NCBI RefSeq assembly: GCF_932526225.1
Contig: NC_064034.1
Span: forward strand, 14,520,887-14,584,886
DNA: 64,000 nucleotides
Origin: Nematostella vectensis
Lineage: Eukaryota; Cnidaria; Anthozoa; Actiniaria; Edwardsiidae
Direction: 5' to 3'
Position 1 is the first letter of the stretch; the number at the start of each line of letters is the position of its first letter. A program made the translations under genes and the position numbers. The notes beneath the pieces were generated by a model. It was not told the origin of the DNA and searched no databases. It saw nothing but the letters and a program-made list of their open reading frames with translations. Positions 12,901 to 22,407 of this stretch are shown piece by piece.

Positions 12901-13421
12901 TTCCAAACTATGCATGCACTGTTCTTTCAAAATTTGAATTTGTTAAAATGGCGATTGAAGAAAATTTCTTCAAAACAAAATATTTTGCTTGGATGGATGC
13001 TGGCTACTGGAGAGATACACCAATTGACGGCCCATACTTCTCGATGGTGCTTCCACCACGATTTAACGACAGTACGGTTGCTATAGTTGAGGTAAAACCA
13101 CCTAACACAAAACTAACCATGAAAGACATGGTCTGGGGTGCAAGTATCTGGATAGCTGGCGGCTTTTTGATAGGTCGTGGAGATGTGTTTACAAGGTATT
13201 GTCACCAGTTTATGGAGTACAGCCACCTGATGCTTAGGGCGGGAATGATGAATTCAGAAGAACAAGTGATCTATGGTATCTACCACGCAGGGAACTATAA
13301 GCCCAAAGTGATGATGCAGCTTTATCCTGCAGAAAAACGCTACTTTAACTGGTTCACTTTGGGATTTATGTGTAAAGAAGAGGCCGAGAAGGCTATTTAC
13401 AAGGCCCCTCCACTGAACTAG
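3933..13421 (+). CDS. HtrL/YibB-domain type II membrane protein (four-exon model)
   Basis: Exons: 3,933 to about 4,040; 4,144-4,218; 12,240-12,290; 12,477-13,421. The last exon carries the HtrL/YibB domain: a SITLVTGYLDLG start, NPMVFFVDE, the strongly conserved KTKYFAWMDAGYWRD, then WIAGGFLIGRGD and NSEEQVIYG, ending LGFMCKEEAEKA. This architecture resembles nucleotide-sugar transferase folds, but the biochemical activity of the family is not established. Exon 1 (MPKIYRKH followed by about 17 hydrophobic residues) gives a short cytosolic tail and a membrane anchor, as expected for a Golgi/ER lumenal protein. Exons 2 and 3 are 75 and 51 nt with good acceptors and GTGAGT donors, all phase 0, so they join in frame. 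The exon 1 donor is uncertain (a GC donor at 4,041 would keep phase), as is the AAG acceptor at 12,476. The total of about 395 residues fits the family. Domain call 0.8; linking of exons 1-2 is inference. Confidence 0.6.
4494..4572. repeat. Short tandem repeat of AACTCGTCCACA
   Basis: The 12-mer AACTCGTCCACA recurs at 4,511, 4,533 and 4,559, with a degenerate fourth copy near 4,497. Spacing is 22-26 bp. Confidence 0.7.
4690..5272. repeat. Tandem repeat, about 204 bp, nearly three copies
   Basis: The marker AGCACCGAATTAATCCCT occurs at 4,734, 4,937 and 5,143, giving periods of 203 and 206 bp. Each unit also holds TTTATGCGATTTCAGTG-like and GCCGCTTCGAGACCG blocks and a TTTGACAAGAAAA block. The third unit is cut off after that last block. 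No coding potential was seen. Confidence 0.8.
5420..5870. repeat. GATATTC/TAGGATAT-rich cryptic repeat region
   Basis: Irregular reiteration of words such as GGATATTCTAGGATAT and GAATATCC. It is interrupted at 5,570-5,684 by an inverted-repeat insertion listed separately. It looks like a degenerate low-complexity or minisatellite region. Confidence 0.5.
5570..5684 (-). mobile_element. 3' end of a short retroelement in head-to-head inverted arrangement
   Basis: 39 bp at 5,570-5,608 are perfectly reverse-complementary to 5,646-5,684, flanking about 37 bp. Read on the minus strand, the middle plus left arm is CTGCCCTGAAGAAGTC... AAAGACGAAAA followed by the arm. The same core occurs on the plus strand at 28,969-29,000 inside another repeat, so it is a mobile 3' end rather than a chance hairpin. 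The CTGAAGA...GAAA layout recalls Penelope-type tails; that is inference. Confidence 0.5.
5871..6330. other. Intronic AT-rich DNA, nothing recognised
   Basis: AT-rich sequence within the predicted large intron of the HtrL-like gene. It has short open frames without splice or family support. Confidence 0.5.
6331..7220 (-). pseudogene. BEN-domain-like gene fragment, three exons, frameshifted
   Basis: Three minus-strand exons join in phase 0. The first ends at 7,162 (coiled-coil LKQEVKNLQRKLK, donor GTGAGT), the second is 6,792-6,833 (14 codons, VYTDVPAEDQPSPV), and the third starts at 6,662 after a TTCTTTACAG acceptor. Exon 3 contains SLLSDLFTEEELMRCTLKGKG, which resembles the start of a BEN domain. 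The expected continuation (a DALDQQ-type segment) is in a different frame, changing near 6,540, and ends at a stop at 6,331. BEN domains bind DNA or chromatin proteins and are often found with N-terminal coiled coils. The piece is short and frameshifted, so I treat it as a remnant nested antisense in the HtrL-like gene intron. Family assignment is moderate. Confidence 0.4.
7381..8103. other. Intronic DNA, no gene seen
   Basis: AT-rich sequence. The 17-mer GCGCGTTTTGCCGGGAC near 7,408 repeats one near 7,240 in direct orientation. Around 7,900 a short A-rich word containing AGCAAAAA and ACACTCGGGTG recurs. Nothing else is recognisable. Confidence 0.4.
8104..10630 (+). mobile_element. Dispersed 2.4-kb repeat family, copy 1 (left-truncated)
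   Basis: From TTGGACCGAATATTCAG at about 8,110 onward it is closely similar to copies at 17,176-19,531 (inverted), 20,986-26,812 (split by a LINE) and 27,193-29,617. It lacks the left terminus with the TTTAGGC palindrome. It ends with the CTGGCTGGC microsatellite, a GGTACCCGCGC block and a shortened right end (AGCTCCGCTATA near 10,617-10,630) that has lost the GC-rich hairpin. Its own feature is a direct duplication of about 120 bp at 9,522-9,640 and 9,645-9,760. The frame at 10,000-10,314 (104 codons) is also largely open in copy 2. No transposase is recognisable, so the family is probably non-autonomous. Confidence 0.75.
10640..11685. other. Intronic DNA with remnant CCGCC-rich repeat
   Basis: No gene was seen. 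At 11,365-11,445 a word like AATAACCGCCTCCCCCG is repeated two to three times, a remnant of a small repetitive element. The frames at 10,948-11,365 have no family similarity. Confidence 0.4.
11690..12035 (+). mobile_element. tRNA-derived SINE
   Basis: The head has a good RNA polymerase III box A (TGGCGCAGTTGG, 11,695-11,706) and box B (GGTTCGATTCC, 11,753-11,763), spaced as in a tRNA. It cannot fold as a mature tRNA with CCA-end stems. A conserved body follows, and a 3' tail of AATTTAATTTAATTTTTTTT at about 12,005. It lies in the last large intron of the HtrL-like gene. Confidence 0.8.
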
Positions 13422-13665
13422 AGCAGCGGTCCCCTCATACTTTTTTTCCATGCCTTCATGACTTCGTCCCTTTTTTTATCCACTCTCAAAATCATTCATG
13501 TCGCAAATTAACAGATTACCCTCTCTTCTCCTTAGACCAGTAATCAATGTTTGAGGAAAGGACTAGTGGAAATTTTGAAAATTTTGTAAGTCCTAGTTAA
13601 AGGCAAAAAGTGGGAATTTTGAATTTTGTACGTAATGCCGTGTAAAATTTGAATTTTAGTCGAAG
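13422..13665 (+). other. 3' region of the HtrL-like gene
   Basis: Follows the TAG at 13,419-13,421. No strong canonical AATAAA is seen before the tandem array begins at about 13,670, so the transcript end is undefined. Confidence 0.35.
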
Positions 13666-13669
13666 TAAA

Positions 13670-15170
13670 TAGAACGAGTTACCTGCTGTACTGTCGAGTT
13701 GCCTGTTATATGTTTTTATCAGAGTAAATCACTTACAAATGCCTAAAAAGTGAAGCTTAAAAAACGGAGAATACGATATTTCCAGTGCATAATGAGTTAC
13801 CTGCTGTACTGTCGAGTTGCCTGCTATATGTTTTTATTAAAGTAAATCACGTATAAATACCAAAAAGTGAACATTTAACAACGACGAATACGATATTCCC
13901 AGCGCATAACGAGTTACCTGCTGTACTGTCGAGTTGCCTGCTATATGTTTTTATTTAGGTAAATCACGTACAAATTCCAAAAAAGTGAAGCTTGAATGAC
14001 GACGAATACGATATTCCCCGTGCATAACGAGTTACCTGCTGTACTGTCGAGTTGCCTGCTATATGTTTTTATTAAAGCAAATCACTTACAAATACCAAAA
14101 AGTGGACATTAAACAACGACGAATGCGATATTCCCAGTGCATAACGAGTTACCTGCTGTACTATCGAGTTGCCTGCTATATGTTTTCATTAAAGTAAATC
14201 ACTCACAAATAACAAAAAGTGAACATTAAACAACGACGAATGCGATATTCCCAGTGCAAAACGAGTTAACTGCTGTACTGTCGAGTTGCCTGCTGTATGT
14301 CTTTATTAAAGTAAATCACGTACATATACCAAAAAGTGAACATTTAACAACGATGAATACGATATTCAAAGTGCATAACGAGTTACCTGCTGTACTGTCG
14401 AGTTGCCTGCTATATGTTTTAAATAAAGATAATCACGTACAAATGCCAAAAAGCAAACATTTGACAACGACAAATACGCTATTCCTGCAGTGTATAACAA
14501 TTTACTTGCTGTACTATCGAGTTGCCTGCTGTGTGTTTTTATAAGAGTAAATCAGGTACAAGTGCCAAAAATTAAAGCTTTATCAACAACGAATACGATA
14601 TTCCCAGTGCATAACGAGTTACCTGCTGCACTGTCGAGTTGCCTGCTATATGTTTTTATTAAAGTAAATCACGTACAAATTCCAAAAAAGTGAAGCTTGA
14701 ATAACGACGAATACGATATTCCCAGTGCATAACGAGGTACCTGCTGTACTGTCGAGTTGCCTGCTATATGTTTTTATTAAAGTAAATCACGCACAATTAC
14801 CAAAAAGTGAACATTTAACAACGACGAATACGATATTCCCAGGGCGTAACGAGTTACCTGCTGTACTGTAGAGTTGCCTGCTATATGTTTTTATTAAAGT
14901 AAATCACGTATAATTACCAAAAAGTGAACAAATAACAACGACGAATACGATATTCACAGTATATAACGAGTTAGCTGCTGTACTATTGAGTTGCCTGCTA
15001 TATGTTTTTAATAAATATAAACACGTCCAAATGCCAAAAAGTGAAGCTGTAACAACAACGAATAAAATATTCCCAGTGTATAACGAATTACCTGCTGTAC
15101 TGTCGAGTTGCCTGTTATATGTTTTTGTTCGAGTAAATCACGTACAAATGCCAAAAAGTGAACATTTATA
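13670..15170. repeat. 117-bp tandem array, 13 units
   Basis: The marker GAGTTACCTGCTGTACTGTC (or a variant) occurs at 13,676, 13,794, 13,911, 14,029, 14,146, 14,263, 14,380, about 14,498, 14,616, 14,734, 14,851, 14,968 and 15,085, so the period is 117 or 118 bp. Each unit also holds GTTTTTATTAAAGTAAATCAC and CGACGAATACGATATTCCC. Units of exactly 117 bp (39 codons) keep one plus-strand frame open through several copies. Divergence between units is a few to about 10 percent. Confidence 0.9.
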
Positions 15171-15715
15171 TCTGGTATTCGTACCGAGGCGGCTGTGTGG
15201 GGTTATAAAATGTGTGGTAATAAGACGTTAGTTCGTGGGTTAAAGTGTGTAATTATGGCTATTATATATGGTGTATTGCATTGGGGATGTTAGTTAAGAG
15301 TTGTGGCTATAAATGAAATGTAGAAAACGGGTATGGAGTTAGGGCAAAACAGTGTATTTGACCTTGGAACGAGGGTGATAATTAATTACCTTTTGATAAT
15401 TTCCTGTGAGTGTAATGTGAGCTTGTCGAAAAATCAAGGCAATAACAAGACCGGTGGGGAATAATATCTGAAAGCGTGCAGATAGGGGACAAAACAATGA
15501 TGGCGAATAGAAGATAGATAGTGGTTATATAAGTATTGGACAGTGGCTCTTTGAGTATGGGGTTTAATATTGTGTCGTGTAGAGAGAGAGTTTGTTAGGA
15601 TACGCGCTCTAGGTTAGTCACTGATAATGAGCTTAAGCCATGGCCCGTATCGAGCGAAAATAATACGCGTAGATACGGCAGAGAAACGGTAGGAATTACG
15701 GTGCAGGTTAAGATG
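15171..15715. other. GT-rich insert between two parts of the 117-bp array
   Basis: A non-repetitive stretch that splits the array. It has no coding or RNA feature I can recognise. Confidence 0.4.
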
Positions 15716-16060
15716 TGTAATTCACGTGCAAGTGCCAAAAGCGAACATTTAACAACGACGAATACGATATTTCTAGTATAAGTTTTTATTCGAGTAAATC
15801 ACTTACAAATGCCAAAAAGGTGAAGCTTTAATAACGACGAATACGATATTCCCAGTGCATAACGAGTTAACTGCTGTACTATCGAGTTGCCTGCTGTATG
15901 TTTTTATTTAAGTAAATCACCTACAAATGCCAAAAAGTGAACATTTAACAACGATGAATTCGATATTCAAATTTCATAACGAGTTATTTTTATTAACGAG
16001 TATTGTTTTTATTAAAGTAAATCACGAAAAAATTCCAAAAAAGTGAGGCTTTAATAACGA
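15716..16060. repeat. Second block of the 117-bp repeat, about three units
   Basis: The same word set resumes (CGACGAATACGATATT, TAACGAGTTAACTGCTGTAC at 15,860, AAATCAC). Markers lie at 15,864 and 15,981. These units are more eroded than the main array. Confidence 0.8.
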
Positions 16061-16069
16061 CATACATAA

Positions 16070-16415
16070 TTTGTCGTATTTCGAAAGTTTCGTACTGTTA
16101 TTTCACTCAGAACTCTAGATATCGACTTTTTTCCCACGGTCACGTGATTGATGACGTCATATTTTAAAAGTTTATCATTGTAAAATCCCATGTGCTATTT
16201 GTGATATTTCGAAAGTTTCGTACTGTTATTTCAGTCAGAACTCCAGATGTCGACATTTTTCCCACGGTCACGTGATTGATGACGTCATATTTTTAAAGTT
16301 CATAATTGCAAAATCCCATGTGCTATTTGTCATATTTCGAAAGTTTTCTCAATAGGAACTCGAGAAAATACTTTTTTCCCATGGTCACGTGATTGATGAC
16401 GTCATGAGAATAACT
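16070..16415. repeat. 128-bp tandem triplicate with TCACGTGA and TGACGTCA palindromes
   Basis: The block TTTCGAAAGTTT recurs with a 128-bp period (TCGAAAG at 16,081, 16,209 and 16,337). Each copy ends with GGTCACGTGATTGATGACGTCA, that is, an E-box/CLEAR-type TCACGTGA, four bases, then a CRE-type TGACGTCA. A degenerate fourth CACGTGATTAAT element lies near 16,553. Confidence 0.85.
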
Positions 16416-17170
16416 AATATGGCGTTGTTTTCGTTATTACATTTGTACATTTATGTTAAAGTTTGATGATTATCGGTGAAAATGGGACGTAGATATTGCG
16501 ACAATTGTGATGTAACGACTTGCCTGCTGGAACGTTCAACGTCACACAGTCACGTGATTAATAATATTTGATATCATACGTACATGAATATGTTTGTTGT
16601 ACTTTTTGTACAATCGTGTCAAAATTTCGTGACAATCGGCCAAATACCTGCCGGGATATTAAACAAATCATCACATTTGAGTTGCCTGCTAACTTCACCG
16701 AGTTGCCTGCTGAGTTGCATGCCAGCTTTACTATGGTGATAGTCCGTGCTAAGATCCCGAAGGAACTGACGGAGAGAAGAGAGCCTCGCGTGAATGTTAA
16801 AGTATAATTCAGTATCTAGATATATAATCTGTAAGGATATAAGTTTCTAAAAATGGGGAACACCCTTCCTAGTCATAATACGGGAAAGTTATTCGTTACC
16901 AACCATGACCTGCATTCTAACAGTGATTATCTGCTCTCGTGTAAGGCGTGTAATTTCAAATATGTAGGCTCTACTACAACTTAGTTTCAGATTTGATAAC
17001 CAAAATAGTAGAACAGTTAACCACAAGAAAAGATGGCAATGGCTGAGGCCGATGACTTACACTTCAACTCGAATTGACATTGGTGTCATTGGGGAACTAG
17101 CGAACTTGACGCACAACCCCTGTGTACGCGCCTGATTAATCAATCTATATTTTTCCCGAGTGTGGCAGCT
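16416..17170. other. Spacer with eroded repeat words and a Penelope-like scrap
   Basis: No gene. GAGTTGCCTGCT, a word of the 117-bp unit, reappears three times at 16,678-16,725. The recognisable piece at 16,852-16,986 is listed separately. Confidence 0.4.
16852..16986 (+). pseudogene. GIY-YIG-like fragment, possibly from a Penelope-like element
   Basis: A 44-codon frame contains YLLSCKACNFKYVGSTTT, which resembles the start of GIY-YIG endonuclease domains attached to Penelope-like retroelements (Cys-x2-Cys then YVGST). It then hits TAG, and the following FRFDNQNS-like stretch is in broken frames. It is only a scrap, and the assignment is tentative. Confidence 0.35.
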
Positions 17171-17175
17171 TTATA

Positions 17176-19531
17176 GCGGAGCCAGCGCGGCCGTAGGCCG
17201 CGCGCGGAGCTCCATAGGTATAGAAATATGGTATAATTATGCGACTTGGTTTTGTGGTCATTGCGCGGGTACCCTGTGGTGTCACTCGCCAGCCAGCCAG
17301 CCAGCCAGTCAGTCAGCCGCGCAACTCCCAGGCCTCACTCGGCCCCGTAATGGCGGCTAAATACAAGCACAGAGCAAGGGACAAGTTCTTGTCATGCGTT
17401 GATTATTTCTTTTTGCCTCAAATTTTGTGACTTAAGGATAAAGTCAATTAGAGGAGATCTACTAACATTCAATCACGCCAAGATTTATGTAAGGATATGT
17501 CTGGTTTTTGCTAGTAGATTTAAGTAAGTAATAGTTCACATTAAAAAGCGAACAAAACCACAAAAAAGCGACAAAATTCAAGGTGAGTTTCAGACGACGA
17601 TTTCTTTTGTCTATTGAGGATATGACAGTTATTGGGCTTTTTGTTGTCCTTTTTGTTTGCTTTGAGAATGAGCATAACACATTTTGTTTTGACATTCTTT
17701 GTTCTATCTTTATTCTTGATTCTGTTGAAATATTTCATAAAGGCTAACCAATATCGTGTTGCATTTGTCATATACTGGTAAAGAAGACCGTTCTTGTCTT
17801 TATATCCTGTGCTCTTAGTCCTAAGAAGATACATATCCTTAGAAGATACAGCAACTTTTTCAACTTACACGAGAAATTTTCCTTACCGAGGATAAAAACA
17901 AAACAAAATTCAACCCCTGTTGCCAATATGTATTGTTATTGTCTGCATCTTACATCTCATGTGTTTATTATTTTTTCAAATATTTGTGAAAATTAGTCAG
18001 ATTATAAATGTCTTGATGAAAAGATTGTTTTGAAAGAAATGTTACTCTTTTATGAACCAGGGACTACCTGAGGGCCAAGATGAATGCTAAAGACTGGGAG
18101 ACATGAGAATTGAAAACCATGTCTTGAAAGACATGTATGAAAGACAGTAGGGAGTTCTTATTCACTAGTTATTTGATACCCCCACACACATGGTCCCAGG
18201 AAAGGGTGGGGGATTAGACTTTAATAAAAGCCTGTTTCCAAGTTAAGAGTAAAAAACAGTCAATACCACCATCCCTCTTGATATATTCTGGTTAAAAAGT
18301 AATCTAAAACCCCACAATAACCCCTGACTTCCCCAGGACCATAAGGGAGGGGGCTCAAATGACTAGGGCATTACCATGTGATTCAGCAGTACACACTCAA
18401 TAGATTTTTTTTAGAACAAGATACTTATATTATATAAAACTAAAAACAAACTTTTGCTTTTTAAATAATAAATCTGTATCTTTATTAACCTAAAGATAAT
18501 GGAAAAGGGGATATTTTAGGAAAGTACTGAATATAATTATCACATTATTGTTATTATATTTACTTTTCAAATATTTAAAGAAGAGTCATATTTATTCCTT
18601 TCCTTCTCCATGTTGACTATTTTTATGCAATTGATGCTCTTTGCTATTTCCCATCTACACCAAAAATAAATTAATAAACAGATTTGATTTTTAAATTAGA
18701 AATTTTCATGTCAAGAAATGCTCAATCAAATTATTTTCATTACTGTTATATTTTTTTCAACAAAACTTTCAAGTTGAGTCAATTCCCTTTATATCTCCTC
18801 CCCCGTCGACTATTTTTTAGTCAATTGATATTCTTTCCTTCCTCTCTACCCCAAACATAGATCAATGAAAGGGTTTGGTTTGAAATTAGAAGTTAGCATT
18901 TTAGCACTGTCAGTGATGCCTTAGATGTTTTTTTTTTTAGGATTTGCTTCCAAAATCAATTTGTTTTTTCTTCATTGCATTCATTTTGGAGTAGGCCACC
19001 AACAACAAGGCCACTATATGGTAAATGGTGGGTGCACCAATATGTAATGCATGAAAGGAGATATATTTTTGGATTTTAATTTCCAGACATTTTTCTGAAT
19101 ATTCGGTCCAATAAAGGAGAGAATCGCCACTAAATCAATACATAAAAATTACAGTATGGCATCTAAACAGTCTATATATATTATTTCAAATCTGTGGAAT
19201 GCTGTTACATCCATGACCTATTCTGCACAAGGGCAAAGCTTGTCGGAGTATTGTTTTGATTAAAAAAATATATTTATAAACTTCTATGATGGGACATAAG
19301 AATTTACCATTAGACTCTTGACAACTTTGACAGCCATATTCACACCAGGAATTGTGTTTGTTAACTTTGATGTACTGCATAATTTAAATTATTGAATAAG
19401 GCCTGGATCCATTTGGTTGGTACAATAAATAAATCTCAGTAAAGAGCAGGATCCTAGATCCCCCAAAAATACCTCAATCAGTCAACACAGAAGGTGTTCA
19501 ATGCTGGCTCCGCTTTTAGGCAGTGCCTAAA
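17176..19531 (-). mobile_element. Dispersed 2.4-kb repeat family, copy 2 (complete, inverted)
   Basis: Both ends are present. One end is GCGGAGCCAGC (17,176-17,186) overlapping the palindrome GCGCGGCCGTAGGCCGCGC (17,185-17,203). The other is GCTGGCTCCGC (19,503-19,513) followed by the palindrome TTTAGGCAGTGCCTAAA (19,515-19,531). The two GCGGAGCCAGC copies are inverted relative to each other, so the element has 11-bp terminal inverted repeats, each beside a different hairpin. The interior matches copies 1, 3 and 4. A 97-codon minus-strand frame (17,541-17,834) matches the 104-codon frame of copy 1. No transposase or replicase was seen. Confidence 0.8.
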
Positions 19532-19539
19532 TCTATATA

Positions 19540-20545
19540 TTATTAAACAGAGTTTTGTTGCGGCTTTTAGAATGTATCCGTGCTAGGGGCTCAATAGTCT
19601 CCTTCGCAGCCCCCAGCGGTCGGAGTCACACAGCGCTCCCCGCCCGTAGGGGCTGCTCAGATTCGAACTACATTCCTTTCCCGCTTTTAGCCAATCAAAT
19701 TTAGGGTACCATATTTCTAGAACCGTTCGCGCCATGGCAAGCAAACCAATCACGATCGCCGTGTATTATCATTCGAAGAAAAAGCATGAGAACCAACACT
19801 TGTTTGTTTAGTGCTAGTAATCCCTGTGAGATGCGAGAATGTTCGAAACACAAGACCAAACTGTTGCACTTGTTGACAAGATTCTGGTAAATTAGGGGAA
19901 AGAAAACCTTTTTAGGGAGTCTTGTTGGGTCCTAAATCATTCTCGAAGTCGTCATGGGAGAAAGAAGCGCAAGTAGTACATGGCGTTGCGACGGGAAATT
20001 GCAACACTTTCGAAGCTTTTTGTGTTTTCCCATCGCCTGCAGCGCCAAGCTGACGCTTGATTCTCGTTTTTTTTCTCATTTGAATGCACTTTTGATTGAT
20101 TTTTGTACACACTGAAGATTATCTTTTGCTCTTTGAAACTTTCCCGAGTACGATAGCATGGTTTACAAACAAACAAGTCCTTTCGATTCTCTAAATTTTC
20201 AAAGTCAACGAGACATAGTTGGATCATTTCGCCCAGGTTAAGGGAAGATTTTCCGAATATATATATTGTCCCTCCTTATTATCTCTTTCAACAAATAAAA
20301 CAATGGTTATCGATGTTTTGGATCTTCTTTGGAGTAATATTTATGGCTATCCATTATTTGGGAACTCTGGCGCTCATCTGTTTTAAATTTTTTGAATTCT
20401 CAGCTGCACACTTAATGCTAAATAGGAACGTGTATGTCTTCTTGTATATTTATATTTTTAAAATTTTAAGTTTATAGTATATTTATTTATTATATTGTTA
20501 GTAAGTTAGTTTCATTAGCATAGAAGAGCCTCTCATGTTGGAATG
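19540..20545. other. Unique spacer between two inverted repeat copies
   Basis: Contains a GC-rich inverted motif (GCAGCCCC near 19,601 and GGGGCTGC near 19,659). A minus-strand frame at 19,952-20,227 includes FVCKPCYRTRESF, a Cys-x2-Cys that might be part of a small zinc-binding exon; I do not recognise it. Nothing else is supported. Confidence 0.3.
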
Positions 20546-20547
20546 TT

Positions 20548-20821
<274 letters not shown>

Positions 20822-22407
20822 GGTTTCTCAGCTGAGTATGATTACCCGCTAAAACAAAATGACAGTTTAATGGTATTTTTTATTGGCTCAATTGTATGTG
20901 ACCCCATGAAAAAACAATCAAAATACAAAAAGAACATTGATTTTATGTACATGTTTCAAATTCCTTTAGATTAGTAATATATGGATTTAGGCACTGCCTA
21001 AAAGCGGAGCCAGCATAGAAAAAATGTTTTTAATGAGATTAAAAAAGCAATTTTTACTGCCATGTAATTATGAATTGTATTGGCCCCTCCAAATGGATCA
21101 AGCAAGCATTCATTTAATAATATTAAATATGCAGTATGAAAGTACTAAACCTGGTGTAAAAAAGGCTGTCAAAGTTCAAGGTGGCTTTTTTGATGACAAT
21201 GTTTTTCAAGAGTCTAATGGTCAATTCTTATTTGTTCCACTATGCATATTTTTTATCAAAACAGCATAAAAACAATCTTCGACCTTGTAAAGAATATATT
21301 AAGGATGTAACAGCATTTCAAAGATTTAGATGCCATTCTGTAGTTTCCATGTACTGCAACTGATTATTCAGAAGAATGTATTGAAATTAATACATATTAG
21401 TGCACCCACCCTTTGGCCAGTTGTTTTTAGAAACCCTGGATCCACCCATACTAGCTACTCAAAAATGAATGCAATGGAGGAAAATACTAAATTACTGAAA
21501 TTTCTTTAATTTCAAACCAAACCATGTTCATTGAGTTATGTTTGTGGTAGAGAGGAATAAATAAACAAATAAACAGAAAGTCAATGGGGAGTTGAAAGGG
21601 AGAAATGTGACTCTATTTGAAAAAATGTGAATCTACTTTAGAAAAATATATGACAAAAATGCAATAATAGCTTGACTGAGCACTTTCCTAACATTTTCCC
21701 TTTCCCTATTACCTTTAGGTTTGATATAAACCTGTTTTCTTTATAGATTTATTATTGAAAAAGCACAAGTTTGTTATCTTTATATAATTTATTAAGTAAG
21801 TACCTTGCCCTAATAAAAACCCTTTTATAGAAGTTTCATTCATGTACACTACTACACTAGCACTAGCTACATTCTAACCGGCTTTGCCCTTGCAAAGAAA
21901 CAAATAATGGATGAAACAGCATTCCAAAGACAGAATGATATAGGTACACTTCAGGTGCCACTTACTAGTGATACTCCATCACCAAGGAAATTAAAATCCA
22001 CAAATATACCTCTGTCATGCATTACATATTGGTGAACCCACCCTTTAGCATGGTGGCCTGCTGTTTTTATTTTATCCACACATGCTAATGCTACTACAAA
22101 ATTAAATGCAATCAAATGGAGGAGAACAAATTGACTCGGGAAGCAAATTAAAAACAAATCCTTGATATTACTGATTAGTGCTAAATGAAAATGTCTAATT
22201 TCAAACTTAACCTATTTTAATTTATTCAGGGTGCAGAGGGGAAAACAGCAAATAATTATTAATTGCATATAAAAATAGTCAATAGAGAGAGAAAAAAGAA
22301 ACTGGGACTATATTTTTGATAAAAACTTTAACACTATTGCAACAACTTGATTGAGCACTCTCCTATTATTTCCCCTTTCCTCATTATCTTCAGGTTGATA
22401 AAAAGTT

